Shown in pieces: positions 39,441 through 48,057 of a stretch of DNA of 64,000 nucleotides. Source of the DNA: Streptomyces pseudovenezuelae (GTDB lineage: Bacteria > Actinomycetota > Actinomycetes > Streptomycetales > Streptomycetaceae). Location: NCBI RefSeq assembly GCF_001513955.1, contig NZ_KQ948145.1, positions 896,212 to 960,211 of the forward strand, given 5' to 3'. The position numbers and the translations under genes were made by a program. The notes below the pieces were generated by a model. That model was given only the letters and a program-made list of their open reading frames with translations, was not told where the DNA came from and made no database searches. Numbering within the stretch: the first letter of the stretch is position 1; each line of letters begins with the position of its first letter.

Positions 39441-40136
39441 TCAGCTCTCCTTGACGCCCCGGTGCAGAGCCACGATCCCGCCCGTCAGGTTCCGCCAGGC
39501 CACCTTCGACCAGCCCGCCTTCTGGAGGCGCTCCGCCAGGGCCGGCTGGTCCGGCCAGGCACGGATGGACTCGGCGAGGTACACGTAGGCGTCGGGGTTG
39601 GAGGAGACCGCGCGGGCGACCGGCGGCAGGGTGCGCATCAGGTACTCGGTGTAGACCGTGCGGAACGGCGCCCAGGTCGGGTGCGAGAACTCGCAGATCA
39701 CGACCCGGCCGCCGGGCCTGGTCACCCGGTACATCTCGCGCAGCGCGGCGTCGGTGTCCTGGACGTTGCGCAGCCCGAAGGAGATGGTGACGGCGTCGAA
39801 GGTGTCGTCCTTGAAGGGCAGCCTCGTCGCGTCGCCCGCGGTGAACGGCAGCCAGGAGTGGTTGCGCTTGCCGACCCGGAGCATGCCGATCGAGAAGTCG
39901 CAGGGCACGACATAGGCGCCGGTGCGGGCGAAGGGCAGCGACGAGGTGGCCGTGCCCGCCGCGAGGTCCAGGATCTTCTGGGCGGGGCGGGCGTCGACGG
40001 CCCTGGCGACCTCCTTGCGCCACACCCGGTCCTGGCCGAGCGACAGCACGTCGTTGGTCAGGTCGTACCGTTCCGCCACGTCGTCGAACATCGAGGCGAC
40101 TTCGTGCGGCTGCTTGTTCAGGGAAGCGCGGGTCAC
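39441..40136 (-). CDS. menG: Demethylmenaquinone methyltransferase
   Basis: This enzyme makes the last step of menaquinone synthesis, methylating demethylmenaquinone with SAM. The UbiE/MenG signatures are present: [32 protein letters not shown] (SAM motif I) and [19 protein letters not shown]. It has 231 residues. The GTG start overlaps the stop of the upstream acyltransferase gene by 4 nt, so it is the last gene of the surface-glycan operon, an odd partnership. Confidence 0.95.
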   Translation of the reverse strand: MTRASLNKQPHEVASMFDDVAERYDLTNDVLSLGQDRVWRKEVARAVDARPAQKILDLAAGTATSSLPFARTGAYVVPCDFSIGMLRVGKRNHSWLPFTAGDATRLPFKDDTFDAVTISFGLRNVQDTDAALREMYRVTRPGGRVVICEFSHPTWAPFRTVYTEYLMRTLPPVARAVSSNPDAYVYLAESIRAWPDQPALAERLQKAGWSKVAWRNLTGGIVALHRGVKES

Positions 40137-41458
40137 GTCCCCATTCTTGCAGGCCGCCCTCCCGGAAGTAGCTGCGGCTTCTTCTTCCCGGCCACGTCCT
40201 CCACCCATCCGCACACCAGGACGAACACCGCGATCAGGATCCAGCCGACGCCGAACATGAACCACTGGCTCTCCAGCGGCAGCCACTTCTCGAACGCGGG
40301 CACGTTCCAGAACTGGTCGATCAGCGGCACGGCCAGGATCAGCGCGATCTCGTGCCACAGGTAGATCGTCACCGCCCGGGAGTTGAAGACCGTCACGACC
40401 CGGTCGGTCCGCCGGAAGCGGGTCAGCCAGGCGAAGTCGATCCCGAACCAGGACTTGGCCCACATCAGCAGCAGCACGTACCCGGCGGACCAGAAGGCCT
40501 GCGCGAGGGGGATGTCGTCGAGGTCGTACGACCCGGTCTCGGCCTGGTGGGTGACGGCGTACCAGCCGCCGAACCCGATCGCGGCGAGCGAGAGCAGGAC
40601 GACGGCCGCCGGCCTCAGCCGCTCCAGGACCCCGTCCCGGTGGGCGAAACCGAGGATCCAGCAGAACAGGAAGGTCGCCAGGTCGGTGAGCGCGCTGCCG
40701 AGGCGGTCGTCCGGGGGCTCCCACAGGAAGTGGAAGGCCACGATCGGGGCGAGGGACAGCAGCAGGACGGGGACCGGCGCGAGCCGGAAGACCTTCAGCA
40801 GCACCGGGGACAGCAGGACGAACCACAGGTACGTCCGCAGGTACCAGAGGATCTCCCAGGCCTGCTCGCCCCACGCGTTGCCCGGCGGATCGCCGAGCGG
40901 CACGATCCAGTAGACGATCTGCCGGCCCGGCATCCAGCCGTGGACCAGCATCGCGAGGACCACGAAGACGCCCCAGAACCAGAACGGGGGCAGCAGGCGG
41001 CGCAGCCGGCTCCTGATCACCGTGGCGGCCGGGCGCTCCAGGGACTTCGCCATCAGCGTCCCGGCCAGGCCGAACATGATGCCCATGGAGGGGAAGACCA
41101 TGCCGGCCCAGGCCCACCCGAAGGTGTGATAGGTGACGACCCGGATCAGCGCGACGGCCCGCAGTGTGTCGAAGTAGCGGTCACGGCCGGAGGGCCGAGA
41201 CGGAGGCTTCTCCTCCTCCGCCTCGGCGTCGGTGGGAGCAGCGGGAGCCGGTGGCTCCGGTTCCGGCTCCACCACCGGCAAGGGGGCTGTCGCGTACGGC
41301 ACCGGCTCCGCGCTCTGCCCGTGATCGACGTACTGCTGCTGACAGGGCTGCTGTGCGTACTCCGGGTACCCGTACTCGGGCCCGTATCCCTGGTACTGCT
41401 GCGGATACCCCTGCGGCTGGTATCCCTGCGGCTGGTACCCCTGCTGCTCCCAGCTCAT
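40133..41458 (-). CDS. Membrane acyltransferase (acyltransferase 3 family)
   Basis: The 441-residue protein has a cytoplasmic N-terminus of about 95 residues made of Gly/Tyr/Gln/Pro repeats ([20 protein letters not shown]) and then acidic and Pro-rich sequence. About ten membrane segments follow, with the family motif [12 protein letters not shown] near the first helix, whose His is catalytic. Such enzymes O-acetylate or succinylate glycans at the membrane. The start overlaps the stop of the deacetylase-glycosyltransferase gene by 4 nt, pointing to modification of that polymer. The 15-bp DNA repeat encoding GYQPQ lies at 41411-41440. Confidence 0.88.
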   Translation of the reverse strand: MSWEQQGYQPQGYQPQGYPQQYQGYGPEYGYPEYAQQPCQQQYVDHGQSAEPVPYATAPLPVVEPEPEPPAPAAPTDAEAEEEKPPSRPSGRDRYFDTLRAVALIRVVTYHTFGWAWAGMVFPSMGIMFGLAGTLMAKSLERPAATVIRSRLRRLLPPFWFWGVFVVLAMLVHGWMPGRQIVYWIVPLGDPPGNAWGEQAWEILWYLRTYLWFVLLSPVLLKVFRLAPVPVLLLSLAPIVAFHFLWEPPDDRLGSALTDLATFLFCWILGFAHRDGVLERLRPAAVVLLSLAAIGFGGWYAVTHQAETGSYDLDDIPLAQAFWSAGYVLLLMWAKSWFGIDFAWLTRFRRTDRVVTVFNSRAVTIYLWHEIALILAVPLIDQFWNVPAFEKWLPLESQWFMFGVGWILIAVFVLVCGWVEDVAGKKKPQLLPGGRPARMGT

Positions 41459-43731
41459 CGGCCCGCCCCCGCCGGCGTCCCGACCTCGCCGGTCCGCTTC
41501 AGTTTCTGCCAGCGCAGGCGGCCGCCGGTGAGCGCGGTGATGCAGGAGTGGATCAGGACGAGGTACATCATCTGGCGGTAGGCCAGCTGCTGGAGCGGCA
41601 TCATCAGCAGATAGCGGTACTTCTCCTTGTCCAGCTTGAAGGCGTACGCCGCGCACACGAGCTGGATGCCGAGGACCGCGAGCCAGGCGTACAGCGCCGC
41701 CCGGAAGTCGACGAAGATCATCGAGTAGGCGGTGAACACGTCGATCAGCGGGGCGAAGACCGGCGTGACGATCTGGAAGATCACCACGAGCGGCATGCCG
41801 ACCCGGCCGAAGCGGCCCGAGGGACCCTTGTCGGTGAGGGACCTGCGGTGCTTCCAGAGCGCCTGCATGGTGCCGTACGACCACCGGTAGCGCTGCGACC
41901 ACAGCTGCTTGAGGGAGCCGGGCGCCTCGGTCCACGCGCGGGCGTGCTCCTGGTAGACGACCCGCCGGCCCGCGCGGTGCATCGCGATGGTGATGTCGGT
42001 GTCCTCGGCGAGGGTGTCCTCGCTCATGCCGCCGACCTGGAGGACCGCCTCGCGGCGGAACGCGCCGATCGCGCCCGGGATGGTGGGCATGCAGCGCAGC
42101 AGGTCGTACATCCGGCGGTCGAGGTTGAAGCCCATCACGTACTCGATGTGCTGCCAGGCGCCGATGACCGTGTCGCGGTTGCCGACCTTGGCGTTGCCGG
42201 CGACCGCGCCGACCTCCGGGTTCGCGAAGGGCTGCACCAGCTGCCGTACGGTGTCCGGCTCGAAGACGGTGTCGCCGTCCATCATCACGACGATGTCGTG
42301 GCTGGCGCTGCGCACCCCGTTGTTGAGGGCGGCCGGCTTGCCCGCGTTCTCCTGGCGGATGACGCGGACGTTCGTCATGCCCAGGGAGCGGGCCGCCTCG
42401 CGGGCGATCTCGGAGGTGCCGTCCGAGGAGCCGTCGTCGACGACGATGACCTCGATCGGATGCGTGCTCCTCGCCAGCGACTCCAGGGTGTTGGCGATGC
42501 ACTCCTTCTCGTTGTACGCCGGGACGATCACCGTCACCGGCCGGGTGACCGTGGGCCCCCAGCTGAAGCGGCGTTTGTTGCGCTGCCGGTAGTGGCGGCG
42601 GGCGAGGATCAGCATCATCCCGAACCGCCCCATGACGGCCACGCCCACGATCACCAGCCCGACCGACAGCGTGGGCACGGTGTACTCGGCGACGGCGACC
42701 GCCGCGACGAGCGCCTTGCCCTCGTAGAGGGTCGCGCCGGTGGCCTCGCGGTGCGCGGCCTGGAGGCGGTCGGTGGCGTCGGTGTTCCGGCCGTTCGCCG
42801 CCCCCTGGGGCTGCGGGCCCGTCTGCCCGTCCGCCGGACCGCTGTTCGTGTTCTGCGCCTCGATGACCCCGCTGATGGTGGTGAAGGTGTAGCCCTTCGC
42901 CCGCATCTTCTCGATGTACTCCGGCAGCGCCTTGATCGTCTGTTCACGGTCGCCGCCGGCGTCGTGCATCAGCACCGAGGCGCCCGAGGTCCCGGACGGG
43001 GTGGCCCACTTGACGATCTTCGAGACCCCCGGCTTCTTCCAGTCGTCGCTGTCGGTGTCGACGAAGACGCTGGTGTAGCCCTCCTGGCCGAGCTTCTTGT
43101 AGACGGGCCAGCTGTAGTTGTCGATGGCGTCCGTCTCCGAGGAGTACGGCGCCCGGAACAGCGTGGTGGTGATGCCGGCCGCGCCCGCGAGGGCGAGCTG
43201 CGTCTGGGTCATCTCGCGCCGGATGCGGGCGTCGCTCTGGTAGGAGAGGTCGACGTGGGTGAAGGTGTGGATACCCACCTCATTGCCCTGGTCGACCATG
43301 TCCTTCACGATCCCCGGGTAGCGCGAGACCATCGAGCCGACCAGGAAGAAGGTCGCCGGGACGTCGTACTTCTCCAGGATCTTCAGGACCCGGGGCGTGT
43401 ACGTCGGGTTCGGGCCGTCGTCGAAGGTGAGCGCGATCGTCTCGGAGGGCACGGAGGTCGTGGTGGCCCGGCCGCCCCGGAAGCTGATGATCGGCCCGCC
43501 GTTGATGATCTTGTCGGGGACCTTGCTGGAGCTGGCGCCGTCGCGCACCCGCTGGTCGCCGCCGACCTCGGCGCGCAGATAGCCGTCGAGCAGCATCACG
43601 CTGGTCAGACCGAGCAGGAGCAGCAGGGCGAGGATGACCCGCGGTTTCTGCAGCGCCGCGGCCTTGCCCGCCGCCCGCTCGATGCGGGTGGGGGCACGCC
43701 GGCGGCCGCGGGAGGGCGTCGTCGTGGTCAT
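41455..43731 (-). CDS. Bifunctional polysaccharide deacetylase / glycosyltransferase family 2
   Basis: The 758-residue protein has a membrane segment (about 30-50), an extracytoplasmic NodB-type deacetylase (about 95-290) with TFDDGPNPTYTPR and the HTFTH metal site, a further membrane segment (about 350-375), and a cytoplasmic GT2 domain with VIVPAYNE, VVDDGSSDGT, MMDGDT, EDTD and SQRYRW. C-terminal membrane helices follow. The QxxRW-type motif marks a processive synthase like PgaC. From memory, MatB of the Streptomyces pellet-forming mat locus is a comparable fusion that makes a PNAG-like glycan; this is a relative or paralogue. It probably makes and de-N-acetylates a surface amino-glycan. 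Confidence 0.9.
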   Translation of the reverse strand: MTTTTPSRGRRRAPTRIERAAGKAAALQKPRVILALLLLLGLTSVMLLDGYLRAEVGGDQRVRDGASSSKVPDKIINGGPIISFRGGRATTTSVPSETIALTFDDGPNPTYTPRVLKILEKYDVPATFFLVGSMVSRYPGIVKDMVDQGNEVGIHTFTHVDLSYQSDARIRREMTQTQLALAGAAGITTTLFRAPYSSETDAIDNYSWPVYKKLGQEGYTSVFVDTDSDDWKKPGVSKIVKWATPSGTSGASVLMHDAGGDREQTIKALPEYIEKMRAKGYTFTTISGVIEAQNTNSGPADGQTGPQPQGAANGRNTDATDRLQAAHREATGATLYEGKALVAAVAVAEYTVPTLSVGLVIVGVAVMGRFGMMLILARRHYRQRNKRRFSWGPTVTRPVTVIVPAYNEKECIANTLESLARSTHPIEVIVVDDGSSDGTSEIAREAARSLGMTNVRVIRQENAGKPAALNNGVRSASHDIVVMMDGDTVFEPDTVRQLVQPFANPEVGAVAGNAKVGNRDTVIGAWQHIEYVMGFNLDRRMYDLLRCMPTIPGAIGAFRREAVLQVGGMSEDTLAEDTDITIAMHRAGRRVVYQEHARAWTEAPGSLKQLWSQRYRWSYGTMQALWKHRRSLTDKGPSGRFGRVGMPLVVIFQIVTPVFAPLIDVFTAYSMIFVDFRAALYAWLAVLGIQLVCAAYAFKLDKEKYRYLLMMPLQQLAYRQMMYLVLIHSCITALTGGRLRWQKLKRTGEVGTPAGAGR

Positions 43732-43748
43732 GTGGTGGGCCGTTCCGG

Positions 43749-44150
43749 TCAGTTGGAGGCCGCGGAGGCGGTCGCGGTCGGGGCGGCGCTCGGCGGAGCG
43801 CCCGTGGCGGTGCCCGTGGGCGGGGTGCCCGTGGGCCTCGACGGCGGGGTGCCGACACCGCCCTGCGGCTGGAGGCCGCCGGGGCCGGAGTTCGAGGAAC
43901 CGCCGGGGCCGCCGTTCGCGAAGGGCAGCAGGGTGGTGCTGGAGACGCCGATGCCCATGAAGGCCAGGCCCAGCACGACGGCGTAGCCGAGGGACAGGAC
44001 GCCGAGGAGGAGGCCGATCCGGCGCAGCGTCCGGGAGCGGCGCCCGGAATTGTCGACGAACACCGGACCCTCGGCGGGCCCGTTGCTGCCGCGTTCACGG
44101 CGGCGACCGCGCATGTCGGCACGGTTTTCGGTGGCAGGCTCGGAATGCAT
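43749..44150 (-). CDS. Single-pass membrane protein with Pro/Gly/Thr-rich outer part
   Basis: The 133-residue protein has a basic N-terminal region, one membrane helix (about 44-66, IGLLLGVLSLGYAVVLGLAF) and an outer part of Gly, Pro, Ser, Thr and Ala. It starts the operon that contains the deacetylase-glycosyltransferase, 17 nt upstream of that gene, and may be a partner of the synthase. No ribosome site is clear before the ATG at 44150; an internal ATG at 44114 is possible. No family recognised. Confidence 0.7.
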   Translation of the reverse strand: MHSEPATENRADMRGRRRERGSNGPAEGPVFVDNSGRRSRTLRRIGLLLGVLSLGYAVVLGLAFMGIGVSSTTLLPFANGGPGGSSNSGPGGLQPQGGVGTPPSRPTGTPPTGTATGAPPSAAPTATASAASN

Positions 44151-44204
44151 TCGCCAGACGTTAGGCAGTCTTTATGTGTCCACATTTGGCGTTCGTGTGA
44201 GGTG

Positions 44205-44224
44205 CATATGAGAAACCTCTTATG
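44205..44224. promoter_or_regulatory. AT-rich dyad between the glycan operon and the GH18-like gene
   Basis: CATATGAGAAACCTCTTATG has 8-bp arms with one mismatch and a 4-bp centre. It lies in the 282-bp divergent region and could be an operator for either side. No promoter was fixed. Confidence 0.35.
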
Positions 44225-44432
44225 CTGTCCGTTTCCTGAGAGATCCCCGGAAATCCTGCGCGAGCCTCCGAAGGGTGAAGGGGGCCGAATGCCCGCCTTG
44301 CGTGACCGGTTCGTTCTTTACCACCCGTCTCGTCTGTGGGGGAGCTGTTCAAAGACTGTCCTCATGAACCTCAGGCGGGTGTGAGACATTCGCTCTCCGG
44401 AAATGGGGATCACGAGAGCGGGTACATGCGAC

Positions 44433-45446
44433 ATGCGGAGTTTCCTGAAGCCGGTGGCCGGGCTCACTTGTCTGTTCGCCCTGGCCACGGCGGGGTGTTC
44501 CGCTGAATCGGACGGCACCTCGGACGCGAAGGCTCCGCAGCGGAGCAGCACGGCACCGTCGGCGTCGGTCACGTCGTACGCGCCCTACGTCAGCGCGACC
44601 GAGGCCTCCGACAACGACTCCGCGGGCTCGCCCTCGGTGTACAACCTCGCGTTCGTGATCGCCGACGGCAGCGACTGCACGCCGTCCTGGAACGGCACGT
44701 CCGCCGTCAACGACGCGTCGGTCACGTCCCGGATCGGCGCGCTGACCGAGGACGGGGCCGAGGTACGGGTGTCCTTCGGCGGGGCGTCCGGCAAGGAGCT
44801 GGCCGAGACCTGCTCCAGTGCGGCGAAGCTGGCCGCGGCCTACGGGAAGGCGCTGGACGCGGCGGGCTCCTCCCTGGCCGACTTCGACATCGAGGGGGAC
44901 GCGCTGACCGACGCGGACTCGGTGGACCTGCGGTCCGAGGCGATCGCGTTGCTCCAGAAGCAACGGAGCGGTCTGCGCGTCTCGTTCACGCTTCCCGTGA
45001 TGCCGTCGGGGCTCGACGACGACAGTGTGGCGTTGCTGGAGTCCGCGAACGACACGTCGGTTCAGGTGTCGACGGTCAACATCATGACGATGAACTACGG
45101 GGAGTCGTACGACGGGGACATGGGCAATTACGCGATCACTTCCGCGAAGGCGGCGCAAGCGCAGTTGAAGTCGGTCTTCGGCACGTCCGACTCCACCGCG
45201 TGGCGCGCCCTGGCGCTCACCTCGATGATCGGGACGAATGACGTGGACGGGGAGACGTTCACGTTGTCCGACGCGGCGCAGGTACGGGAGTTCGCCGAGT
45301 CGAAGGAGGTGGCGTGGGTGTCGATGTGGTCGACGTTCCGGGATCAGCGGTGTGCGTCGGGAGATTCCGACGAGGATGACCCGCTGACCAATTGCAGTGG
45401 GGTTTCCCAGAGTTCGGGGGCGTTCGGGGAGGCGTTGGGGGGTTGA
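44433..45446 (+). CDS. GH18-like (chitinase-type) secreted lipoprotein
   Basis: The 337-residue protein begins with a lipoprotein signal (lipobox ATAGC). The mature part has a Ser/Thr/Ala linker and a TIM-barrel-like domain with VRVSFGGASG, followed by LADFDIEGDAL, which matches the D-x-D-x-E active-site pattern of GH18 with E as acid. It resembles short actinobacterial ChiC-type barrels without carbohydrate-binding modules. It may trim chitin or the neighbouring amino-glycan. The ATG at 44433 is preferred because the signal begins there; the ribosome site is weak. Confidence 0.8.
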   Translation: MRSFLKPVAGLTCLFALATAGCSAESDGTSDAKAPQRSSTAPSASVTSYAPYVSATEASDNDSAGSPSVYNLAFVIADGSDCTPSWNGTSAVNDASVTSRIGALTEDGAEVRVSFGGASGKELAETCSSAAKLAAAYGKALDAAGSSLADFDIEGDALTDADSVDLRSEAIALLQKQRSGLRVSFTLPVMPSGLDDDSVALLESANDTSVQVSTVNIMTMNYGESYDGDMGNYAITSAKAAQAQLKSVFGTSDSTAWRALALTSMIGTNDVDGETFTLSDAAQVREFAESKEVAWVSMWSTFRDQRCASGDSDEDDPLTNCSGVSQSSGAFGEALGG

Positions 45447-45501
45447 GTGTCGGGTGCGGCTCACATCGATACAGCCCGCGCCGGCAAAAGCCTGCAATCC
45501 T

Positions 45502-46050
45502 CTACCTGCGCCTGTGCAGCAAGCGGCCGTTGATCACCGTGGCCACGCATTCCGTCGCGTCGAAGATCGCGAATGTCGCGTCCGCGCCGGGGAGCAACGG
45601 GGGTCGGGCCGCCTGCGTGGAGCCGTTCTGGATCTTCAGGCCCGACCTGTGTACGGCGTCGATCACCGTGGGGCGGTGCAAGGGGCCCGCCACCGCCACC
45701 GTGCCCTGCGCGAGCAGTCGCTGAACGCCCCGCCTCGCGCTCGCGCCCCATCTCGTGTCGGTCATGTCCAGGGCCGACAGGGCCTCGCCCGTGAGGGGCT
45801 CGGTGCCCAAGTCCTCTCGGGGGTCCGGGTGGTAGGACTGCTCCAGCACCTCCGGGCCGTGCGGGTTCAGCAGGCCGGGGGTGAGACGTCCCGGCCAGCG
45901 GCGCACCCGTGCCGTCGGACGGGCGGCCGCCAGGTCCTCGTACGCCTCCACGGCCGCGATCCGCCGCCCCTCGACCAGTACCGCGCCACCGGGCAGGGAC
46001 GGCCGTCCGTCCCCGAAGACCACCAGGTCGGCGGTGTGGATCGTCAGCAA
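45502..46050 (-). CDS. Short amidohydrolase-like protein without the metal site
   Basis: The 182-residue protein resembles the N-terminal beta-sandwich and ends of amidohydrolases (ADLVVFGDGRPSLPGGAVLV; PGADATFAIFD near the C-terminus). The metal-binding HxH that normally follows PGLIN is replaced by LTPGLLNPHGPEVLEQS, and the TIM-barrel is largely absent. It sits 8 nt from the mqnC stop, on the same strand, so it may serve the futalosine pathway as a non-catalytic partner. A TTG at 46050 is the likely start. It is an intact frame, not an obvious pseudogene. Confidence 0.7.
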   Translation of the reverse strand: MLTIHTADLVVFGDGRPSLPGGAVLVEGRRIAAVEAYEDLAAARPTARVRRWPGRLTPGLLNPHGPEVLEQSYHPDPREDLGTEPLTGEALSALDMTDTRWGASARRGVQRLLAQGTVAVAGPLHRPTVIDAVHRSGLKIQNGSTQAARPPLLPGADATFAIFDATECVATVINGRLLHRRR

Positions 46051-46057
46051 GACAGGC

Positions 46058-47257
46058 CTAGTTCGACGCGAGGATCTTCAGCTCGGGGTGTGCCGTGCCG
46101 CCCTCGATCGCCGTGGAGGAGATGTGGGACTGGACGCGCGCGTCGACCGGGTCGTTGGCCGGGTCGTCGTGGACGACGAGGTGCTCGTACGTCGTGGCGC
46201 GCTGGGCCGGGACCCGTCCCGCCGTACGGATCATGTCGATCATTTCCTGGAGGTTGGAGCGGTGCTTGGCACCGGCCGCCGAGACGACGTTCTCCTCCAG
46301 CATGACCGAGCCGAGGTCGTCCGCGCCGTAGTGCAGGGTCAGCTGGCCCGCGTCCTGGCCGGTGGTCAGCCAGGAGCCCTGGATGTGGGCGATGTTGTCC
46401 ATGAAGAGCCGGGAGATCGCGATCATCCGCAGGTACTCGAAGATCGTGGCCTGGGTGCGGCCCTTCAGGTGGTTGTTCATCGGCTGGTAGAGGTACGGGA
46501 TGAACGCCCGGAAGCCCCCGGTGCGGTCCTGTACGTCACGGATCATGCGCAGGTGCTCGATGCGCTCGGCGTTGGTCTCGCCGGTGCCCATGAGCATGGT
46601 GGAGGTGGACTCCACCCCCAGGTTGTGCGCGGTCTCCATGATCTCCAGCCAGCGCTCGCCGGACTCCTTGAGCGGTGCGATGGCCTTGCGGGGGCGCTCG
46701 GGGAGCATCTCGGCACCGGCGCCCGCGAAGGAGTCGAGGCCGGCCGCGTGGATGCGCTGGATGGCCTCCTCCACGCTCACCTTGGAGATCCGGGCCATGT
46801 GCTCGACCTCGGACGCGCCCAGCGAGTGGATCACCAGCTGGGGGAACTCCTTCTTGATGGCGGCGAAGTGCTTCTCGTAGTACTCCACGCCGTAGTCCGG
46901 GTGGTGGCCGCCCTGGAACATGATCTGCGTGCCGCCGAGCTCGACGGTCTCCGCGCAGCGGCGCAGGATGTCGTCGAGGTCGCGGGTCCAGCCCTTGTCC
47001 TTGGCGGTGGGCGGGGCGTAGAAGGCGCAGAACTTGCACGCCGTGACGCACACGTTCGTGTAGTTGATGTTCCGCTCGATGATGTACGTCGCGATGTGCT
47101 CCGTGCCCGCGTACCGGCGGCGGCGCACCGCGTCCGCGGCGGAGCCCAGCGCGTGCAGCGGGGCGTCGCGGTAGAGGTCGAGCGCCTCCTCCGGAGTGAT
47201 ACGCCCACCTTCGGCGGCACGGTCGAGGACGGACTGAAGGTCGGCCTTCTCGGTCAC
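46058..47257 (-). CDS. mqnC: Cyclic dehypoxanthinyl futalosine synthase
   Basis: This radical SAM enzyme cyclises dehypoxanthine futalosine in the futalosine route to menaquinone. The cluster motif CVTACKFC (Cx3Cx2C) lies at about 64-71, followed by FQGGHHPDYGVEYYE and GAGAEMLPERPRKAIAPLKE, both typical of MqnC. It has 399 residues; GTG start at 47257 with GAAAGG upstream. It forms a probable operon with the amidohydrolase-like gene downstream. Confidence 0.95.
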   Translation of the reverse strand: MTEKADLQSVLDRAAEGGRITPEEALDLYRDAPLHALGSAADAVRRRRYAGTEHIATYIIERNINYTNVCVTACKFCAFYAPPTAKDKGWTRDLDDILRRCAETVELGGTQIMFQGGHHPDYGVEYYEKHFAAIKKEFPQLVIHSLGASEVEHMARISKVSVEEAIQRIHAAGLDSFAGAGAEMLPERPRKAIAPLKESGERWLEIMETAHNLGVESTSTMLMGTGETNAERIEHLRMIRDVQDRTGGFRAFIPYLYQPMNNHLKGRTQATIFEYLRMIAISRLFMDNIAHIQGSWLTTGQDAGQLTLHYGADDLGSVMLEENVVSAAGAKHRSNLQEMIDMIRTAGRVPAQRATTYEHLVVHDDPANDPVDARVQSHISSTAIEGGTAHPELKILASN

Positions 47258-47328
47258 CGGGGCGTGCCTTTCGTCAAGGGTTCGGGCGGTCTGGGCCAGC
47301 CTACGCCAGCCCTGTGACAAGCCGGATG

Positions 47329-48057
47329 TCAGGCCGCGTACGCACCGATCAGCAGCCCCGCGTACGCCCCCGTGAGCAGGAACGGCCCGAACGGGATCGC
47401 CGTCCTGCGCCCCGCCCTGCCCACCAGGACCAGGGCACCGCCGTACAGCGCGCCGAGCAGGAAGCCCGCGAAGGTGCCCAGCAGCACGGTGTCCCAGCCG
47501 TACCAGCCGAGGACCGCCCCCGCCCCGAGCGCCAGCTTCACGTCGCCGAAGCCCATGCCGCCGGGGTTGACGCGCCACAGCACCCAGTAGCCGACGCCGA
47601 GGGCGAGGGCTCCGTACAGGGCGTGCGGCCAGCTCCCGGTGTGCTCCGGCACGAAGGAGACGACCCCGAGCAGCGCGAGCGCGGCGGCCGCGAGGGGGAG
47701 GGTGAGCGGGTCGGGCAGGCGTCGTACGCGCAGGTCGACCACGGCGAGCAGCACACCCACGGGGGCGAGCAGCAGCCAGACGGCGATCTCCGGGCGGGTG
47801 CCGGTGGCGGCGGCGAGGGCGGCGCACAGCAGGGCGGTGACGGCGGACAGGAGCGGGGCGCCGCGACCGTACGACTGCCCAGGGCCGCAGTTCCCGCATC
47901 TCGCCCGCCCCAGCCAGCCGCTCAGCGGGTGCCCCTCGGGGCAGGTCCCGCGCCACGGCTCTCCGGACGGGACGGAGAAGCGGTAGGCCGCGCGCGGCAA
48001 CAGGGCGCCCGCCGCCGCTCCCCACACCGCGGCCAGGACGACGAGCAGCCGCGTCAC
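47329..48057 (-). CDS. A24-family prepilin peptidase
   Basis: This membrane aspartic peptidase cuts leader peptides of type IV pilin-like proteins. The two catalytic Asp motifs are visible: DLRVRRLPDPLTLP and GMGFGDVKLALGAG. A zinc-type Cys pair (GTCPEGHP...RCGNC) remains near the N-terminus, as in full PilD. It has 242 residues and about eight membrane segments. The GTG start overlaps the stop of the kinase gene by 4 nt. No pilin genes are nearby; partner genes are probably elsewhere. Confidence 0.88.
   Translation of the reverse strand: MTRLLVVLAAVWGAAAGALLPRAAYRFSVPSGEPWRGTCPEGHPLSGWLGRARCGNCGPGQSYGRGAPLLSAVTALLCAALAAATGTRPEIAVWLLLAPVGVLLAVVDLRVRRLPDPLTLPLAAAALALLGVVSFVPEHTGSWPHALYGALALGVGYWVLWRVNPGGMGFGDVKLALGAGAVLGWYGWDTVLLGTFAGFLLGALYGGALVLVGRAGRRTAIPFGPFLLTGAYAGLLIGAYAA

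Noticed and set aside
44145..44384. A 79-codon plus-strand frame before the GH18-like gene
   Set aside because: No signal, family or ribosome site, and it spans the likely divergent promoter region.
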